Part shown: positions 25,465 through 35,246 of the stretch, one piece after another | How positions within the stretch are numbered: the first letter of the stretch is position 1 | How the letters are laid out: each line of letters opens with the position of its first letter | From: Betaproteobacteria bacterium MOLA814 | Lineage (GTDB): Bacteria; Pseudomonadota; Gammaproteobacteria; Burkholderiales; Burkholderiaceae_C | Direction of reading: 5' to 3' | Length of the DNA stretch: 64,000 nucleotides | NCBI GenBank assembly: GCA_000496475.1 | Contig: AYMW01000001.1 | Location: 1,001,358-1,065,357, forward strand | Notes under the pieces: generated by a model | The model's input: the letters and a program-made list of their open reading frames with translations, nothing else | Told to the model about the DNA's origin: nothing | Databases searched by the model: none | Made by a program: the position numbers and the translations under genes

Positions 25465-27114
25465 ATGCAAAACAACACAACCGACAACAACGACAGCGAC
25501 AACGTCAACAGCCCAGGCACCGCATCGCCGCGTCTACGCGACGAAATGCGCTGGTCTTACTTGCCCCCGCTCATGGTCTATGTGGCCGCAGGTATCCAAG
25601 GGCTTACGGGGATTGTGGGCACCTTCTTTGTCAAAGACTACCTAGGCCTATCCGCAGAGTTTTTAGCCGCGCTGGGCTTTTGGGCGTTTATTCCGTGGTC
25701 ACTCAAAATTCCCATCGGGCACTTGGTGGACTTGCTCTGGCGCTTCAAGTCGTGGCTGGTGGTGTTGGGTGCTGCGCTCATTGCAACGAGTTTGCTGATC
25801 ATGGCAGCCCTGATTGGCAACCGAGATGCCATGGCCGAGCTGTGGGCTGTGAATGCATGGTTTGTGCTGGCTGCACTGCTCTCGCCTGTGGGCTATGTGC
25901 TGCAAGACGCCGTGGCGGACGCCATGACAGTGGAGGCGGTTCCTCGCGTGGACAAACAAGGCCAAGCCATCAACGCTGTAACGCTCAAGCGCATGCACAT
26001 CACCATGCAAACCTTGGGGCGTGTGGCCATTATTGGTGGCACTGTGTTGGTTGCACTCATCAACCTGTGGGCATTCAGTGACACCAAGGGTTTAGACGGC
26101 CCGGCCAAGCTGGCGCTGTATCAAAGCGTCTACCTCATGGCGTTGGCCATACCGGTCATTTCACTGCTTGGTATTGCCAGCGCACGCTGGATACAACACC
26201 GCGCGATACACACGCAAGTTGCCAGAGGTCTGAGCCTGCAAGAGGCCAAAACACTGCTGGCACCAGTCACAGAGCGCACACAACCCAACTGGGCCATTTT
26301 GGGCGGCAGCGCCGTGTTTGTGGCGCTCACCATCGGCCTGGGTCTGTCGGATTGGGCCTACAGCCAAGAAGCTATTTTCTTGGGGTCTTGTGCCATTATT
26401 TTGTGGCTGATGCGCCGGTTGACGCGCAGCTTAGACACCACCGCGCGCAACACCTTGATTGGGACTGCCGTGGTTATCTTTATGTACCGCGCCACGCCCA
26501 GTGCTGGCGCTGGTGTGTCGTGGTGGACGATTGACGAGCTCGGCTTTGACGCCAGTTTTTTCAGCGTTTTGTCGCTGATAGGCAGCGTGCTCACGCTGGC
26601 AGGTATGTTTGCATTTAGGCGGTTTATGGCCGAGCGCTCGATTGTCTATGTGGTGGGTTTTTTAACCTTGGCCAGCTTTATCTTGGCATTGCCTACCGTG
26701 GGCATGAGCATGGGGCTACACCACTGGACTGCAGCCATGACTGGCGGTGTGGTGGATGCGCGGTTTATCGCGGTCATTGACACTGCACTTGAGTCACCGC
26801 TGGGGCAAATAGCGATGATTCCCATGTTGGCTTGGATTGCCAATGCCGCGCCCGCCAACCTCAAAGCAACCTACTTTGCGGTTATGGCCTCGTTCACCAA
26901 CTTGGCCTTGTCAGCATCGAGTTTGGGCACCAAATACCTCAACCAAATATTCACCTTAGACCGCGAGGTACGAGACCAGACCACGCAAGCCATCAGCGTA
27001 GCGGCCAACTACCAAGACCTCACGCCGCTGCTTATCACGGTAATGGTCTGCAGCGTGTTGATGCCAGTGGCCGCCATTGTGTTTGTCAGGCGCTTAGGCT
27101 GGCGCAGCGCTTGA
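25465..27114 (+). CDS. MFS-type transporter, BT1/folate-biopterin-like
   Basis: A 549-aa polytopic membrane protein with about twelve hydrophobic segments and an MFS-like loop (PIGHLVDLLWRFKSWLVVLGA). Its opening YLPPLMVYVAAGIQGLTGIVGTFFVKDYLGLS resembles the BT1 (folate-biopterin) transporter family. The substrate is unknown. The first 30 residues are Asn/Asp/Ser-rich and probably cytoplasmic. The ATG at 25465 is preferred; the frame is open further upstream but would add 36 unlikely residues. It lies opposite the MBL-fold gene and convergent with the GMC oxidoreductase. Confidence 0.8.
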   Translation: MQNNTTDNNDSDNVNSPGTASPRLRDEMRWSYLPPLMVYVAAGIQGLTGIVGTFFVKDYLGLSAEFLAALGFWAFIPWSLKIPIGHLVDLLWRFKSWLVVLGAALIATSLLIMAALIGNRDAMAELWAVNAWFVLAALLSPVGYVLQDAVADAMTVEAVPRVDKQGQAINAVTLKRMHITMQTLGRVAIIGGTVLVALINLWAFSDTKGLDGPAKLALYQSVYLMALAIPVISLLGIASARWIQHRAIHTQVARGLSLQEAKTLLAPVTERTQPNWAILGGSAVFVALTIGLGLSDWAYSQEAIFLGSCAIILWLMRRLTRSLDTTARNTLIGTAVVIFMYRATPSAGAGVSWWTIDELGFDASFFSVLSLIGSVLTLAGMFAFRRFMAERSIVYVVGFLTLASFILALPTVGMSMGLHHWTAAMTGGVVDARFIAVIDTALESPLGQIAMIPMLAWIANAAPANLKATYFAVMASFTNLALSASSLGTKYLNQIFTLDREVRDQTTQAISVAANYQDLTPLLITVMVCSVLMPVAAIVFVRRLGWRSA

Positions 27115-27160
27115 GTTGCGTCACAGCTTGGTAGGGTGAGTTGGTTGGTTGGCCAGACGA

Positions 27161-28771
27161 CTAAGCCGCTGCACTGTTGAGCGCAGGCTTGCCCAACATC
27201 ATGTCAGCAGCCTTCTCGGCGATCATGATGGTGGGCGCGTTGGTGTTGCCGCCAACCAGCGTGGGCATGATGGAAGCATCCACCACGCGCAGCCCTTTAA
27301 CACCGTGCACGCGCAACTGCTCGTCCACCACATCCAACGCGCTGTTGCCCATGCGGCACGTGCCAACAGGGTGGTAAATCGAATCGGCATTGGCGCGTAT
27401 AAACGCCTCTATGGCTTTGGATCCCATCACGTCTTTGGTGGGTGACAACTCCACACCGCCTAAGTTCAGCAGTGCTGGCTGGCGCAGCAACTCGCGCATG
27501 CGCTCAAAGCCGCGCACCAAGCGCCGCACATCGTCTGGGTCACTCAAAAAATTGGGGTCTATGCGAGGTGGTGCGTGGGGGTCTGCACTGGACAAGGCCA
27601 CCGAGCCTCTGCTCTTAGGGCGCAGCACACACACGTGGCATGAATAGCCCAAACCAAACACCACATCACGGCCGTGGTTTTTCAGCATCCCAGTCACAAA
27701 ATGCAACTGCAAATCAGGCAAGGTTTCGCTCTGACTGGATTTGATAAACGCGCCACCCTCTGCGTAGTTGGTGGTCAGCAACCCAGTGCGGTATGTGCGC
27801 CATTGCCAATAGCCTTTGAGCATGCTGGAGATACCTCGCAACGACAAACCCATGAGGTCATGCAGGTGCGGGGCTTTCACCTGTTGCACCACATCAAGGT
27901 GGTCTTGCAGGTGCTGCCCCACCCCGGGTAAGTCGTGCAGCACCTCAATACCCATGTCTTGCAAATGACTGGCCGGCCCAATGCCAGAGCGCATCAGCAC
28001 ACCAGGTGACTGCAACGCGCCCGCACACACCGCCACCTCGCGCGCCGCCGAAACAATGCGAACCTGCCCATTGTGAATAATGCGCACCGCCACTGCACGC
28101 CCGTTGTCCAGCACCACCTTATCAACCGTTGCGTTGCTGATGACTTCTAAGTTGCTGCGGCTTTGTGCCTGTATCAAGTAGGCCTTGGCTGCGGTGTGGC
28201 GCTCACCATTGGCATGTGTCACTTGGTATATGCCGGCCCCCTCTTGCGCGTCATCGTTGAAGTCATGGCGAAGCGGCACACCCCCTTGGTGTACCGCTTG
28301 CACAAAAGCCAATGCAATCGGGTTGGGCTCAGGCAAGTCTTTCACATTCAACGGCCCATTGACGCCATGCCACTGGTTGGCGCCGCGCTCGTTGTTTTCG
28401 CTGCGCTTGAAATACGGCAGCACGTCGGCATAGGCCCAGCCGGCATTGCCCATAGCGGCCCAGCCGTCGTAATCCATAGGGTGACCACGCGTGTAAATCA
28501 TGGCATTGATGGCGCTAGAGCCACCAAGGCCTTTGCCGCGCGGCTGGTAACACACGCGCTGGTTTAAATGCTGCTGCGCCACCGTGTCAAAGGCCCAGTT
28601 AAACCGGCCAGTCATGGCCAAGCCTGCCAACCCAGCGGGACAATCTACCAAGACGTGGTTGGTGTCGCCGCCTGCCTCAATCAGCACCACCGATACGCTG
28701 ACGTCTTCACTCAACTTAGCGGCCAATGCGCATCCAGCTGAGCCACCACCAACCACCACAAAATCAGCCAT
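27161..28771 (-). CDS. GMC family FAD-dependent oxidoreductase (alcohol/choline dehydrogenase type)
   Basis: A 536-aa flavoenzyme with FAD-binding [17 protein letters not shown] at the N-terminus, GMC signature 1 ([16 protein letters not shown]), signature 2 ([16 protein letters not shown]) and the C-terminal active-site block HPVGTCRMG. It should oxidise a primary alcohol, aldehyde or choline with electrons going to a quinone or similar acceptor. The substrate cannot be read. The ATG at 28771 is preceded by AAGGTTG; the longer frame starts 36 nt upstream. It is divergent from the 3-hydroxybutyryl-CoA dehydrogenase gene with 141 nt between. Confidence 0.92.
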   Translation of the reverse strand: MADFVVVGGGSAGCALAAKLSEDVSVSVVLIEAGGDTNHVLVDCPAGLAGLAMTGRFNWAFDTVAQQHLNQRVCYQPRGKGLGGSSAINAMIYTRGHPMDYDGWAAMGNAGWAYADVLPYFKRSENNERGANQWHGVNGPLNVKDLPEPNPIALAFVQAVHQGGVPLRHDFNDDAQEGAGIYQVTHANGERHTAAKAYLIQAQSRSNLEVISNATVDKVVLDNGRAVAVRIIHNGQVRIVSAAREVAVCAGALQSPGVLMRSGIGPASHLQDMGIEVLHDLPGVGQHLQDHLDVVQQVKAPHLHDLMGLSLRGISSMLKGYWQWRTYRTGLLTTNYAEGGAFIKSSQSETLPDLQLHFVTGMLKNHGRDVVFGLGYSCHVCVLRPKSRGSVALSSADPHAPPRIDPNFLSDPDDVRRLVRGFERMRELLRQPALLNLGGVELSPTKDVMGSKAIEAFIRANADSIYHPVGTCRMGNSALDVVDEQLRVHGVKGLRVVDASIMPTLVGGNTNAPTIMIAEKAADMMLGKPALNSAAA

Positions 28772-28912
28772 ATTTTCAACCTTGCATCTAGCTACACACT
28801 GCGTCAATCATGGCTCAAATGGCCACGTCACACAAGCAACACCAGCCGACTCAATGCGTGTCTTACAACAGGCACAATATGGGCAAAGTAACTTTTTATA
28901 GGAATCAATCAC

Positions 28913-29764
28913 GTGATCAACATTCAAACTATTGGCATTATCGGTGCCGGCACCATGGGCAACGGTATTGCACAGGCGTGCGCCACGCGTGGCATTGACG
29001 TGGTGATGGTTGACATCAACCAAGCCGGCGTAGACGCAGGCTTAGCCACCATTGCCAAGAGCTTGGACCGTCTCATCAAAAAAGAAAAAATGACAGACGC
29101 GGACAAAATAGCCGCGTTGGCCAGAATCAAGACCAGCACCCAATACGCAGACATGACAACGTGCGACTTGGTCATTGAAGCCGCAACAGAAAGCGAAGCG
29201 CTCAAGATAAAAATCTTGCAACAACTCGACACTGTGCTGCCAGCCACCACACTGATTGCCAGCAACACCAGCTCCATTTCAATTACCAAGTTGGCCGCGG
29301 CTACCCAGCGCCCTGAGCAATTCATTGGCATGCACTTTTTCAACCCTGTGCCCATGATGGCTTTGGTAGAAATCATCCGTGGCTTGCAAACCAGCGACGC
29401 CACACACGACGCCGTGAAAGCACTGTCTGAGCACCTGGGAAAAACACCTGTTACGGTCAAGAACGCGCCCGGCTTTGTGGTGAACCGCATATTGGTGCCC
29501 ATGATCAACGAGGCGTTTTTTGTATTGGCCGAAGGCTTGGCCACGCCAGAGGACATAGATGCTGGCATGAAACTGGGCTGCAACCACCCCATCGGCCCGT
29601 TGGCGCTGGCCGACATGATTGGCCTAGACGTGTGTTTGGCCGTGATGAATGTCTACGTTGCCGAGTACAACGACGGCAAATACCGCCCGTGCCCGCTGCT
29701 CAAAGAAATGGTGGCAGCAGGCTATTTGGGCCGTAAAACAGGACGTGGTGTCTACACTTACTAA
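28913..29764 (+). CDS. 3-hydroxybutyryl-CoA dehydrogenase
   Basis: A 283-aa NAD(P)-dependent short hydroxyacyl-CoA dehydrogenase (Hbd/PaaH type): Rossmann loop GIIGAGTMGNGIAQ at 8-21, SNTSS at 117-121 and catalytic HFFNPVP starting at His141, then the C-terminal dimer domain with NHPIGPLALADMIGLD. It oxidises (S)-3-hydroxybutyryl-CoA to acetoacetyl-CoA. The start is a GTG at 28913 with TATAGGAAT as ribosome-binding site. With icmF nearby it could serve butyryl-CoA oxidation, although the two are not in one operon. Confidence 0.94.
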   Translation: MINIQTIGIIGAGTMGNGIAQACATRGIDVVMVDINQAGVDAGLATIAKSLDRLIKKEKMTDADKIAALARIKTSTQYADMTTCDLVIEAATESEALKIKILQQLDTVLPATTLIASNTSSISITKLAAATQRPEQFIGMHFFNPVPMMALVEIIRGLQTSDATHDAVKALSEHLGKTPVTVKNAPGFVVNRILVPMINEAFFVLAEGLATPEDIDAGMKLGCNHPIGPLALADMIGLDVCLAVMNVYVAEYNDGKYRPCPLLKEMVAAGYLGRKTGRGVYTY

Positions 29765-29812
29765 CGAAGCGCAGGCCAGCTGACTACCACCGGCACACTG
29801 ACAACCACGCAC

Positions 29813-30544
29813 CTACCAAGGCAAGGCATGGCCTTGGTAGTCAAAGAACTGCCCGGTTTGCGCTGGGCCTAGCTGGTCCAACACCGCTTGTAACTCCTGT
29901 GCGGCCACACTGGCTGTGCGCACGTGCAAGCCCTTTTTGACAAACGGCTTAGACAAGTCTGTGTCCACCGTACCGGGATGCAAGGCTACACACACAGCGT
30001 CCTTGTTGTGGCGGCGCAGTTCAATAGAGGCCGTTTTCACAAACTGATTAAGCGCCGCCTTGGACGCACGGTACCCATACCACCCACCCAGGGCGTTGTC
30101 GCCAATACTGCCCACCTTGGCTGACAAAAAGGCCACCACCACACGCTCGCTCTTGGGCAACACATCGAACAAGGCGCGTATCAACAATGCGGGGCCAATG
30201 GCATTCACTTGCATGACATGCTGCAAATAAGTCGCGTCCAGTTGGCGCCAACTGCGTTCGGGTTGTCCCAGCTCGTCGCTGTGCAAAAACCCTGTTGCAA
30301 CCACCACTTGGCGCAACTGTGAACCGCTGCTGCCCAGCTGTTCTTTCAGCCAAACGCTGGCTGCCTCTAGTGTGGCAGGTTGGGTGTAGTCGATGGGCGG
30401 GGTGGTGCTGCGACTCAAGCCTACGGTGCGTGTTGTCGGCTTAGAGCCTGCGTCTTGCGCCTGCAGCAAGCCAAGCCAAGCTTGGCCTACACCGCCGCCT
30501 GACCCAACAACCACGCGAAGCTGCGCAAAATTTGAAGTATTCAT
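29813..30544 (-). CDS. short-chain dehydrogenase/reductase, C-factor-like
   Basis: A 243-aa SDR protein with an N-terminal Rossmann motif VVVGSGGGVGQAW and the catalytic YRASK motif (GWYGYRASKAALNQF), preceded by an SAKVGSIGDN stretch carrying the active-site Ser. It resembles the CsgA/C-factor-like SDR group; the substrate is unknown. Two starts are possible: ATG 30544 (MNTSNF) and ATG 30565 (MSLQHEP). The shorter is chosen because the Rossmann strand then lies at the usual distance. It is divergent from the AMP nucleosidase gene. Confidence 0.85.
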   Translation of the reverse strand: MNTSNFAQLRVVVGSGGGVGQAWLGLLQAQDAGSKPTTRTVGLSRSTTPPIDYTQPATLEAASVWLKEQLGSSGSQLRQVVVATGFLHSDELGQPERSWRQLDATYLQHVMQVNAIGPALLIRALFDVLPKSERVVVAFLSAKVGSIGDNALGGWYGYRASKAALNQFVKTASIELRRHNKDAVCVALHPGTVDTDLSKPFVKKGLHVRTASVAAQELQAVLDQLGPAQTGQFFDYQGHALPW

Positions 30545-30699
30545 AGGTTCATGTTGTAGTGACATAGTGCATTGAACCTCAGCGCTAAAACCCTTGCTGC
30601 CAGCTTGGTTGAGATGACCCCGAATCTGTTCACACATGACAAGATGTAGAACACCTTTTAAGAAGGAAAGTTGATCGCAATTCGGTTCACAATAGCAAC

Positions 30700-32226
30700 A
30701 TGACACAGCAGCACTTCCCCACCAACAGCTTTACCGACGCCACACAAGCCCTTGCTTATGTGCAGCTTATTTACCAAGACGCCGTCACCTATTTGCGCGC
30801 TGGTCTAACAGCCTTTGTAGACAGTGCCCAAGACGTAGCGCCTGCTGCTAGGGTACGCGCTTGCTACCCGATGGTGCGCTTTCAAACGCTGAGCGTGACG
30901 CGCACCAAAGACGCCAACAAGGCCTTGTCGTATGGGTTTGTCAGTGGCGCGGGTACGTTCGAGACCACACTCACACGGCCAGACCTGTTTGCCCACTACT
31001 ACGAACAACAATTCAAACTTTTGCTTCAAAACCACCATGCAGTGTTGGAGGTTGGGGTCAGCACCGTGCCTATTCCTGTGCACTTTTCGCTGGCTGAACA
31101 AGACCACGTGGAAGGCCAGCTGAGTGAGATCAGACGCGCCCAGTTACCGGATGTATTTGACTTGCCAGACCTATTGGTGATGGACGATGCCATCGCCAAC
31201 GGCGACGTGAATCTCCAACCTGGAGACGCCAAACCACTGGCGCTTTTTACAGCGCCTAGGGTGGACTACTCGCTGCACCGCCTGCGCCATTACACAGGCA
31301 CCTCGCCTCATGGGTTCCAAAACTTTGCACTGCTGACCAACTACCAGTTTTACATTGACGAGTTTGTCGCGCTTGGCAAGCAACTCATGCGCGACCCCAA
31401 CAGCCAATACATTGGCCTGATTGAGCCCGGCAACGTGCTGACCCGACGCGCTGACCTCACAGACAGTGATGAGGCTGTGCTGCAAGAAGCCGTTCAACAC
31501 GCCCAAGGTCAAGCGCCGATTCGGCTGCCTCAAATGCCGGCCTACCATTTGGTACGGGCAGATCGCGGCGGCATCAGTTTGGTCAATATTGGCGTCGGCC
31601 CCAGCAACGCCAAAACCATGACCGATCACATCGCCGTGCTGCGTCCCTATGCGTGGATTATGTTGGGCCACTGCGCCGGCTTGCGCAACAGCCAAGCGCT
31701 GGGCGACTATGTGCTGGCGCACGGTTACGTGAGAGAAGACCACGTGCTGGATGAAGAATTGCCATTGTGGGTGCCTATTCCGCCGTTGGCCGAAGTGCAA
31801 ATCGCGCTGGCCAGCGCCGTGGCAGAGGTCACACAGCTAGAAGGCAACGAACTGAAGAAAATACTGCGTACAGGCACTGTCGCCAGCACCGACAACCGCA
31901 ACTGGGAGCTGCTGCCGTTTCACGGCGAGCGCAGCACACCGGCCAAACGCTTTTCACAATCACGCGCCATCGCACTGGACATGGAAAGTGCCACGGTTGC
32001 AGCCAATGGTTTTAGGTTTCGCGTGCCTTACGGCACCTTGCTGTGTGTCAGCGACAAGCCCCTGCACGGCGAAATAAAACTGCCGGGCATGGCCAACCAC
32101 TTTTACCGCGAACGCGTGTGCCAGCATTTAAAGATTGGTATTTTGGCGCTTGAAAAACTGCGCCAAGCTGGCGAGCAACTGCACAGCCGCAAGTTGCGCA
32201 GCTTCAACGAGGTGGCGTTCCAATAA
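30700..32226 (+). CDS. amn: AMP nucleosidase
   Basis: A 508-aa enzyme that hydrolyses AMP to adenine and ribose 5-phosphate. The N-terminal regulatory domain (RACYPMVRFQTLSVTRTKDANKALSYGF) and the C-terminal phosphorylase-fold domain (INIGVGPSNAKTMTDHIAVLRP, then ALDMESATVAANGFRFRVPYGTLLCVSDKPLHG) are both typical. The length is close to the E. coli enzyme. No strong Shine-Dalgarno sequence precedes ATG 30700. It fits the purine and nucleoside salvage theme of the window. Confidence 0.95.
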   Translation: MTQQHFPTNSFTDATQALAYVQLIYQDAVTYLRAGLTAFVDSAQDVAPAARVRACYPMVRFQTLSVTRTKDANKALSYGFVSGAGTFETTLTRPDLFAHYYEQQFKLLLQNHHAVLEVGVSTVPIPVHFSLAEQDHVEGQLSEIRRAQLPDVFDLPDLLVMDDAIANGDVNLQPGDAKPLALFTAPRVDYSLHRLRHYTGTSPHGFQNFALLTNYQFYIDEFVALGKQLMRDPNSQYIGLIEPGNVLTRRADLTDSDEAVLQEAVQHAQGQAPIRLPQMPAYHLVRADRGGISLVNIGVGPSNAKTMTDHIAVLRPYAWIMLGHCAGLRNSQALGDYVLAHGYVREDHVLDEELPLWVPIPPLAEVQIALASAVAEVTQLEGNELKKILRTGTVASTDNRNWELLPFHGERSTPAKRFSQSRAIALDMESATVAANGFRFRVPYGTLLCVSDKPLHGEIKLPGMANHFYRERVCQHLKIGILALEKLRQAGEQLHSRKLRSFNEVAFQ

Positions 32227-32290
32227 ATGCGCAATAGATCTCGCAACAGCTGCGGCAAAAACAACCTCAGCAAACGCAAACGCAACACCC

Positions 32291-33184
32291 ATGTCTAGAC
32301 TCACAGGCAACTCGCGCGGCATGGTCTCCATGCTGGTAGCCATGGGCTGCTTTGCCGCCATGGACACCGTGCTAAAAATATTTGCCCAAGACCTCCCGCC
32401 CATGCAAATGGCCGCCCTGCGAGGTTTAGGCGGCATGCCGTTGCTGGCTATTTACTTGTGGCGGCGCAACTCTGTTCGCTCCATCATTCAAGTGAAATGG
32501 CGCCTGCAAATATTTCGCGGCATGCTGGCCATTGCCATGCTGTGGTGCTTCAGCGTAGGCATCAAGGACTTGGCGCTGACCCAGGCTTACACCTTGTTTT
32601 TCATAGCGCCGTTGTTGGTGTCTGTGCTGGCCTGGCCGATACTGGGCGAAAAGGCAAAAGGGTTTCAGTGGTTCACCTTGCTGCTGGGCTTGGCCGGCGT
32701 GGTGTTGGCCTTGCGTCCATCTACCGACGGCCTGATGTCTTGGGGCAGTGCCGCCATTCTGGGTGCCGCCATTTGCTATTCTGTCAGCGCAGTGGTGAGT
32801 AGGCGCCTGTCGCGCACCGACACCACCGACAGCCAAGTGTTTTGGGTGCTGACTTTTTTAGCTGTAGGCGCCACCTTGCTGGCACTGCCGCAGTGGTCAA
32901 CCTTGACCTTGAAACACTGGGCACTCATGCCCGCGCTGTCCATCACTGGTTTTGTCGGGCAACTCGCCATTACCGACGCGTTTAAACACGGGCGCGCTGC
33001 CGCCGTCGCGCCGTTTGAGTACAGTGCATTGGCTTGGAGCATTGGCATTGACATCGCCATTTGGTCGGTATGGCCAGACGCCATCACATTGCTTGGCGCC
33101 AGTGTTGTGATTGCCGCTGGTCTGCTGCTGCTGCGCAGCGAGCGGGTTGTGGTGGTAGCCACGACCCCACAGGCCGCGCCTTAA
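32291..33184 (+). CDS. EamA/DMT superfamily transporter
   Basis: A 297-aa inner-membrane protein with ten predicted helices in two EamA repeats (GMVSMLVAMGCFAAMDTVLKIF at the start; SWGSAAILGAAICYSVSAVVSRRLS in the second). Such proteins export metabolites or amino acids, or act as S-adenosylmethionine or guanidinium transporters; the substrate is not readable. ATG 32291 is chosen since the in-frame extension to 32135 overlaps amn and is not membrane-like. It follows amn by 64 nt and may be co-transcribed with it. Confidence 0.85.
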   Translation: MSRLTGNSRGMVSMLVAMGCFAAMDTVLKIFAQDLPPMQMAALRGLGGMPLLAIYLWRRNSVRSIIQVKWRLQIFRGMLAIAMLWCFSVGIKDLALTQAYTLFFIAPLLVSVLAWPILGEKAKGFQWFTLLLGLAGVVLALRPSTDGLMSWGSAAILGAAICYSVSAVVSRRLSRTDTTDSQVFWVLTFLAVGATLLALPQWSTLTLKHWALMPALSITGFVGQLAITDAFKHGRAAAVAPFEYSALAWSIGIDIAIWSVWPDAITLLGASVVIAAGLLLLRSERVVVVATTPQAAP

Positions 33185-33196
33185 ACCCGATTCAGG

Positions 33197-34069
33197 TCAG
33201 TCCAATGGCTGCAAGTTGGCCATGGGTTGACCCAAACGCACCACACTGGTGGCCTGCCACGTCGGCTCAAAGCGCAGTCGCTGCTCGGCTGTGTCGGCCA
33301 CGCTAGGCCACAACATCACCACAGTTGAGCCCAGCATAAACCGCCCCATTTCAGCGCCTTGTTCTAGGCTGACGGTGCCGGCCTCGTAGCGCCAGTCCTG
33401 ACTGGTTGTACGACGCGGCGGGTTCACTGTGCCATGCCAAATGGTGGCCATGCTGCCCACTATGGTGGCGCCGACCAACACCATCACCAGCGGGCCATGG
33501 TCGGTATCAAACCAGCACACCACACGCTCATTGCGTGCAAACAAGCCAGGCACATGCGCCGCCGTCACAGGGCTGACAGAAAACAAGTCGCCTGGGACAT
33601 ACGTCATACGAGTGAGGGTGCCAGCACAGGGCATGTGAATGCGGTGGTAATCCTTGGGGCTTAAGTAGATGGTTGCAAATTGGCCGGACTCAAACGCTTG
33701 CGCCTCATGTGGCTCGCAAGCCAGCAGCGCCTGTGCTGTATACCTGTGTCCTTTTGCCTGAAATATGTGTCCCGCATCAATGTCACCCAGCTGGCTAACA
33801 GCGCCATCAACTGGGCTCACCCAGTCAGCGCTGCCAATGGGGCGCACGCCAGCGCGCAAAGCCCGTGTGAAAAATGCATTGAATGTTGTGTAGGCGGCTA
33901 GATTCGGTTGTTCAGCCTCCATCATGTCAACGCCATAGCGGCGTACAAAATCGCTGATGATCATGGTTGTCACAACACCCATAGGGGTGCTGGCGACCCA
34001 ACCACCAAATTGCGTCATGGTTTTTTGGGGCCACATATACTGTTTCCAAACTGCTGATGGTTGTGACAC
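33197..34069 (-). CDS. psd: phosphatidylserine decarboxylase proenzyme
   Basis: A 290-aa proenzyme that makes phosphatidylethanolamine at the inner membrane. The self-cleavage motif is LGST at 246-249, where Ser248 becomes the pyruvoyl group. Other family blocks are NAFFTRALRAGVRPI, SPVDGAVSQ, YLSPKDYHRIHMP and PGDLFSV. GTG 34069 is chosen: it keeps the N-terminal VWKQYMWPQ block seen in homologues and has AAGG 7 nt upstream; ATG 34036 with GGAAACAG is a good alternative giving 279 aa. A 29-nt inverted repeat lies just upstream of the ribosome-binding site. Confidence 0.93.
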   Translation of the reverse strand: MSQPSAVWKQYMWPQKTMTQFGGWVASTPMGVVTTMIISDFVRRYGVDMMEAEQPNLAAYTTFNAFFTRALRAGVRPIGSADWVSPVDGAVSQLGDIDAGHIFQAKGHRYTAQALLACEPHEAQAFESGQFATIYLSPKDYHRIHMPCAGTLTRMTYVPGDLFSVSPVTAAHVPGLFARNERVVCWFDTDHGPLVMVLVGATIVGSMATIWHGTVNPPRRTTSQDWRYEAGTVSLEQGAEMGRFMLGSTVVMLWPSVADTAEQRLRFEPTWQATSVVRLGQPMANLQPLD

Positions 34070-34088
34070 GAGAGACCTTATCTGTGGG

Positions 34089-34117
34089 GCTTCACGGTGC
34101 CGCCGGCGCAGTGAAGC
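34089..34117 (-). repeat. inverted repeat in the psd leader
   Basis: GCTTCAC (34089-34095) and GTGAAGC (34111-34117) are perfect arms around a 15-nt GC-rich centre. In the psd transcript the stem would end about 10 nt before the ribosome-binding site, so it may be a leader hairpin or an operator. Confidence 0.45.
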
Positions 34118-34245
34118 ATAAAGAATTAATTTGTAACGCATGCAACGCCCAAACTGTGTTGAAACGCGCACGCAATGCCCAGAATTCTATGCGTTGCTGA
34201 GATGAACCCGCACACACGGTCTTTCTAACGATAGACTAAACACCC

Positions 34246-35244
34246 ATGACCACTGACTTACTGCCAGAAACTGCCACGCCCCCCACGGACAACTCGCCAA
34301 CAGAGAAGCAACAGGCTTTGATGCAATGCGAGCATTTGGTAAAACGGTTTGGCGACACCACTGTTGTACAAGATGTGAGCTTTGACATCATGCCAGGCGA
34401 ATGCGTGGGCATTATTGGGCCCAATGGCGCAGGTAAAACCACCATCATTCGCATGTGTTTGGGCCTCACCGTGCCTGACCAAGGCCACATCGGCTACCAG
34501 AGTGTGCATGGCCAAGCCCTGCGCATGCCGCAAGATGCGTTGGCGATCAAGGCAGAACTAGGCGTCGTGAGCCAAACAGACACGCTTGACCCTGACTTTT
34601 CTTGTGAAGAAAACATCGCCGTGTATGGCCGTTACTTTGGCTTGAACGCCGCCGAGCTAAAAGCGCGTACCCCGGACCTGTTGGACTTTGCAGTGCTGAG
34701 CCACAAGGCTGGCGCTAGGCCCAATGAGCTGTCTGGCGGCATGAGGCGTCGTTTAAGTCTGGCCAGAGCTTTGGTGAACAACCCACGCTTGCTGGTGTTG
34801 GACGAGCCCACCACAGGCTTAGACCCACAAGCGCGCCACTTGATGTGGGAGCGGTTGCAGCAGCTGCTGCAGGTGGGCAAGTCTATTTTGCTCACCACCC
34901 ACTTTATGGACGAGGCCGAGCGCTTATGCGACAGGCTGCTGGTGATTGACCATGGCCGCAAACTGGCTGAGGGCTCGCCTCGCGCGTTGATTGCCCAACA
35001 CATTGAGCCCGAAGTGGTCGAGGTGTACGGCCCCGGCGCTGTAGCCTTGGCCACCGCGCCCATTCGCTCGCGTGCTGACCGCGCTGAAGTGGTGGGTGAC
35101 ACGGTATTTTTCTACACCCACCATGCCGCCAGCTTGTTGCTGGAGTTGGCGCGACAGCCACAGCTTAGAACGCTGCACCGACCAGCCAATTTAGAAGACT
35201 TGTTTCTCAAACTCACTGGCCGCCAAATTCGTGAGGGTGCATAA
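34246..35244 (+). CDS. NodI-type ABC transporter ATP-binding protein
   Basis: A 332-aa ATPase of the NodI/ABC-2 class. It has Walker A GPNGAGKTT, the signature LSGGMRRRLSLARAL, Walker B LLVLDEPTTGLD and the subfamily block SILLTTHFMDEAERLCDRL, followed by a C-terminal extension typical of NodI. It energises the permease encoded 2 nt downstream. In rhizobia NodIJ exports lipochitooligosaccharide; in free-living Burkholderiales the homologous pair is common without nod genes, and its substrate is unknown. Confidence 0.9.
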   Translation: MTTDLLPETATPPTDNSPTEKQQALMQCEHLVKRFGDTTVVQDVSFDIMPGECVGIIGPNGAGKTTIIRMCLGLTVPDQGHIGYQSVHGQALRMPQDALAIKAELGVVSQTDTLDPDFSCEENIAVYGRYFGLNAAELKARTPDLLDFAVLSHKAGARPNELSGGMRRRLSLARALVNNPRLLVLDEPTTGLDPQARHLMWERLQQLLQVGKSILLTTHFMDEAERLCDRLLVIDHGRKLAEGSPRALIAQHIEPEVVEVYGPGAVALATAPIRSRADRAEVVGDTVFFYTHHAASLLLELARQPQLRTLHRPANLEDLFLKLTGRQIREGA

Positions 35245-35246
35245 CT

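Noticed and set aside
27128-27150. GGTTGGTTGG-like short repeat between convergent genes
   Set aside because: Too short to be a meaningful repeat; it lies in a 46-bp spacer with no other signal.
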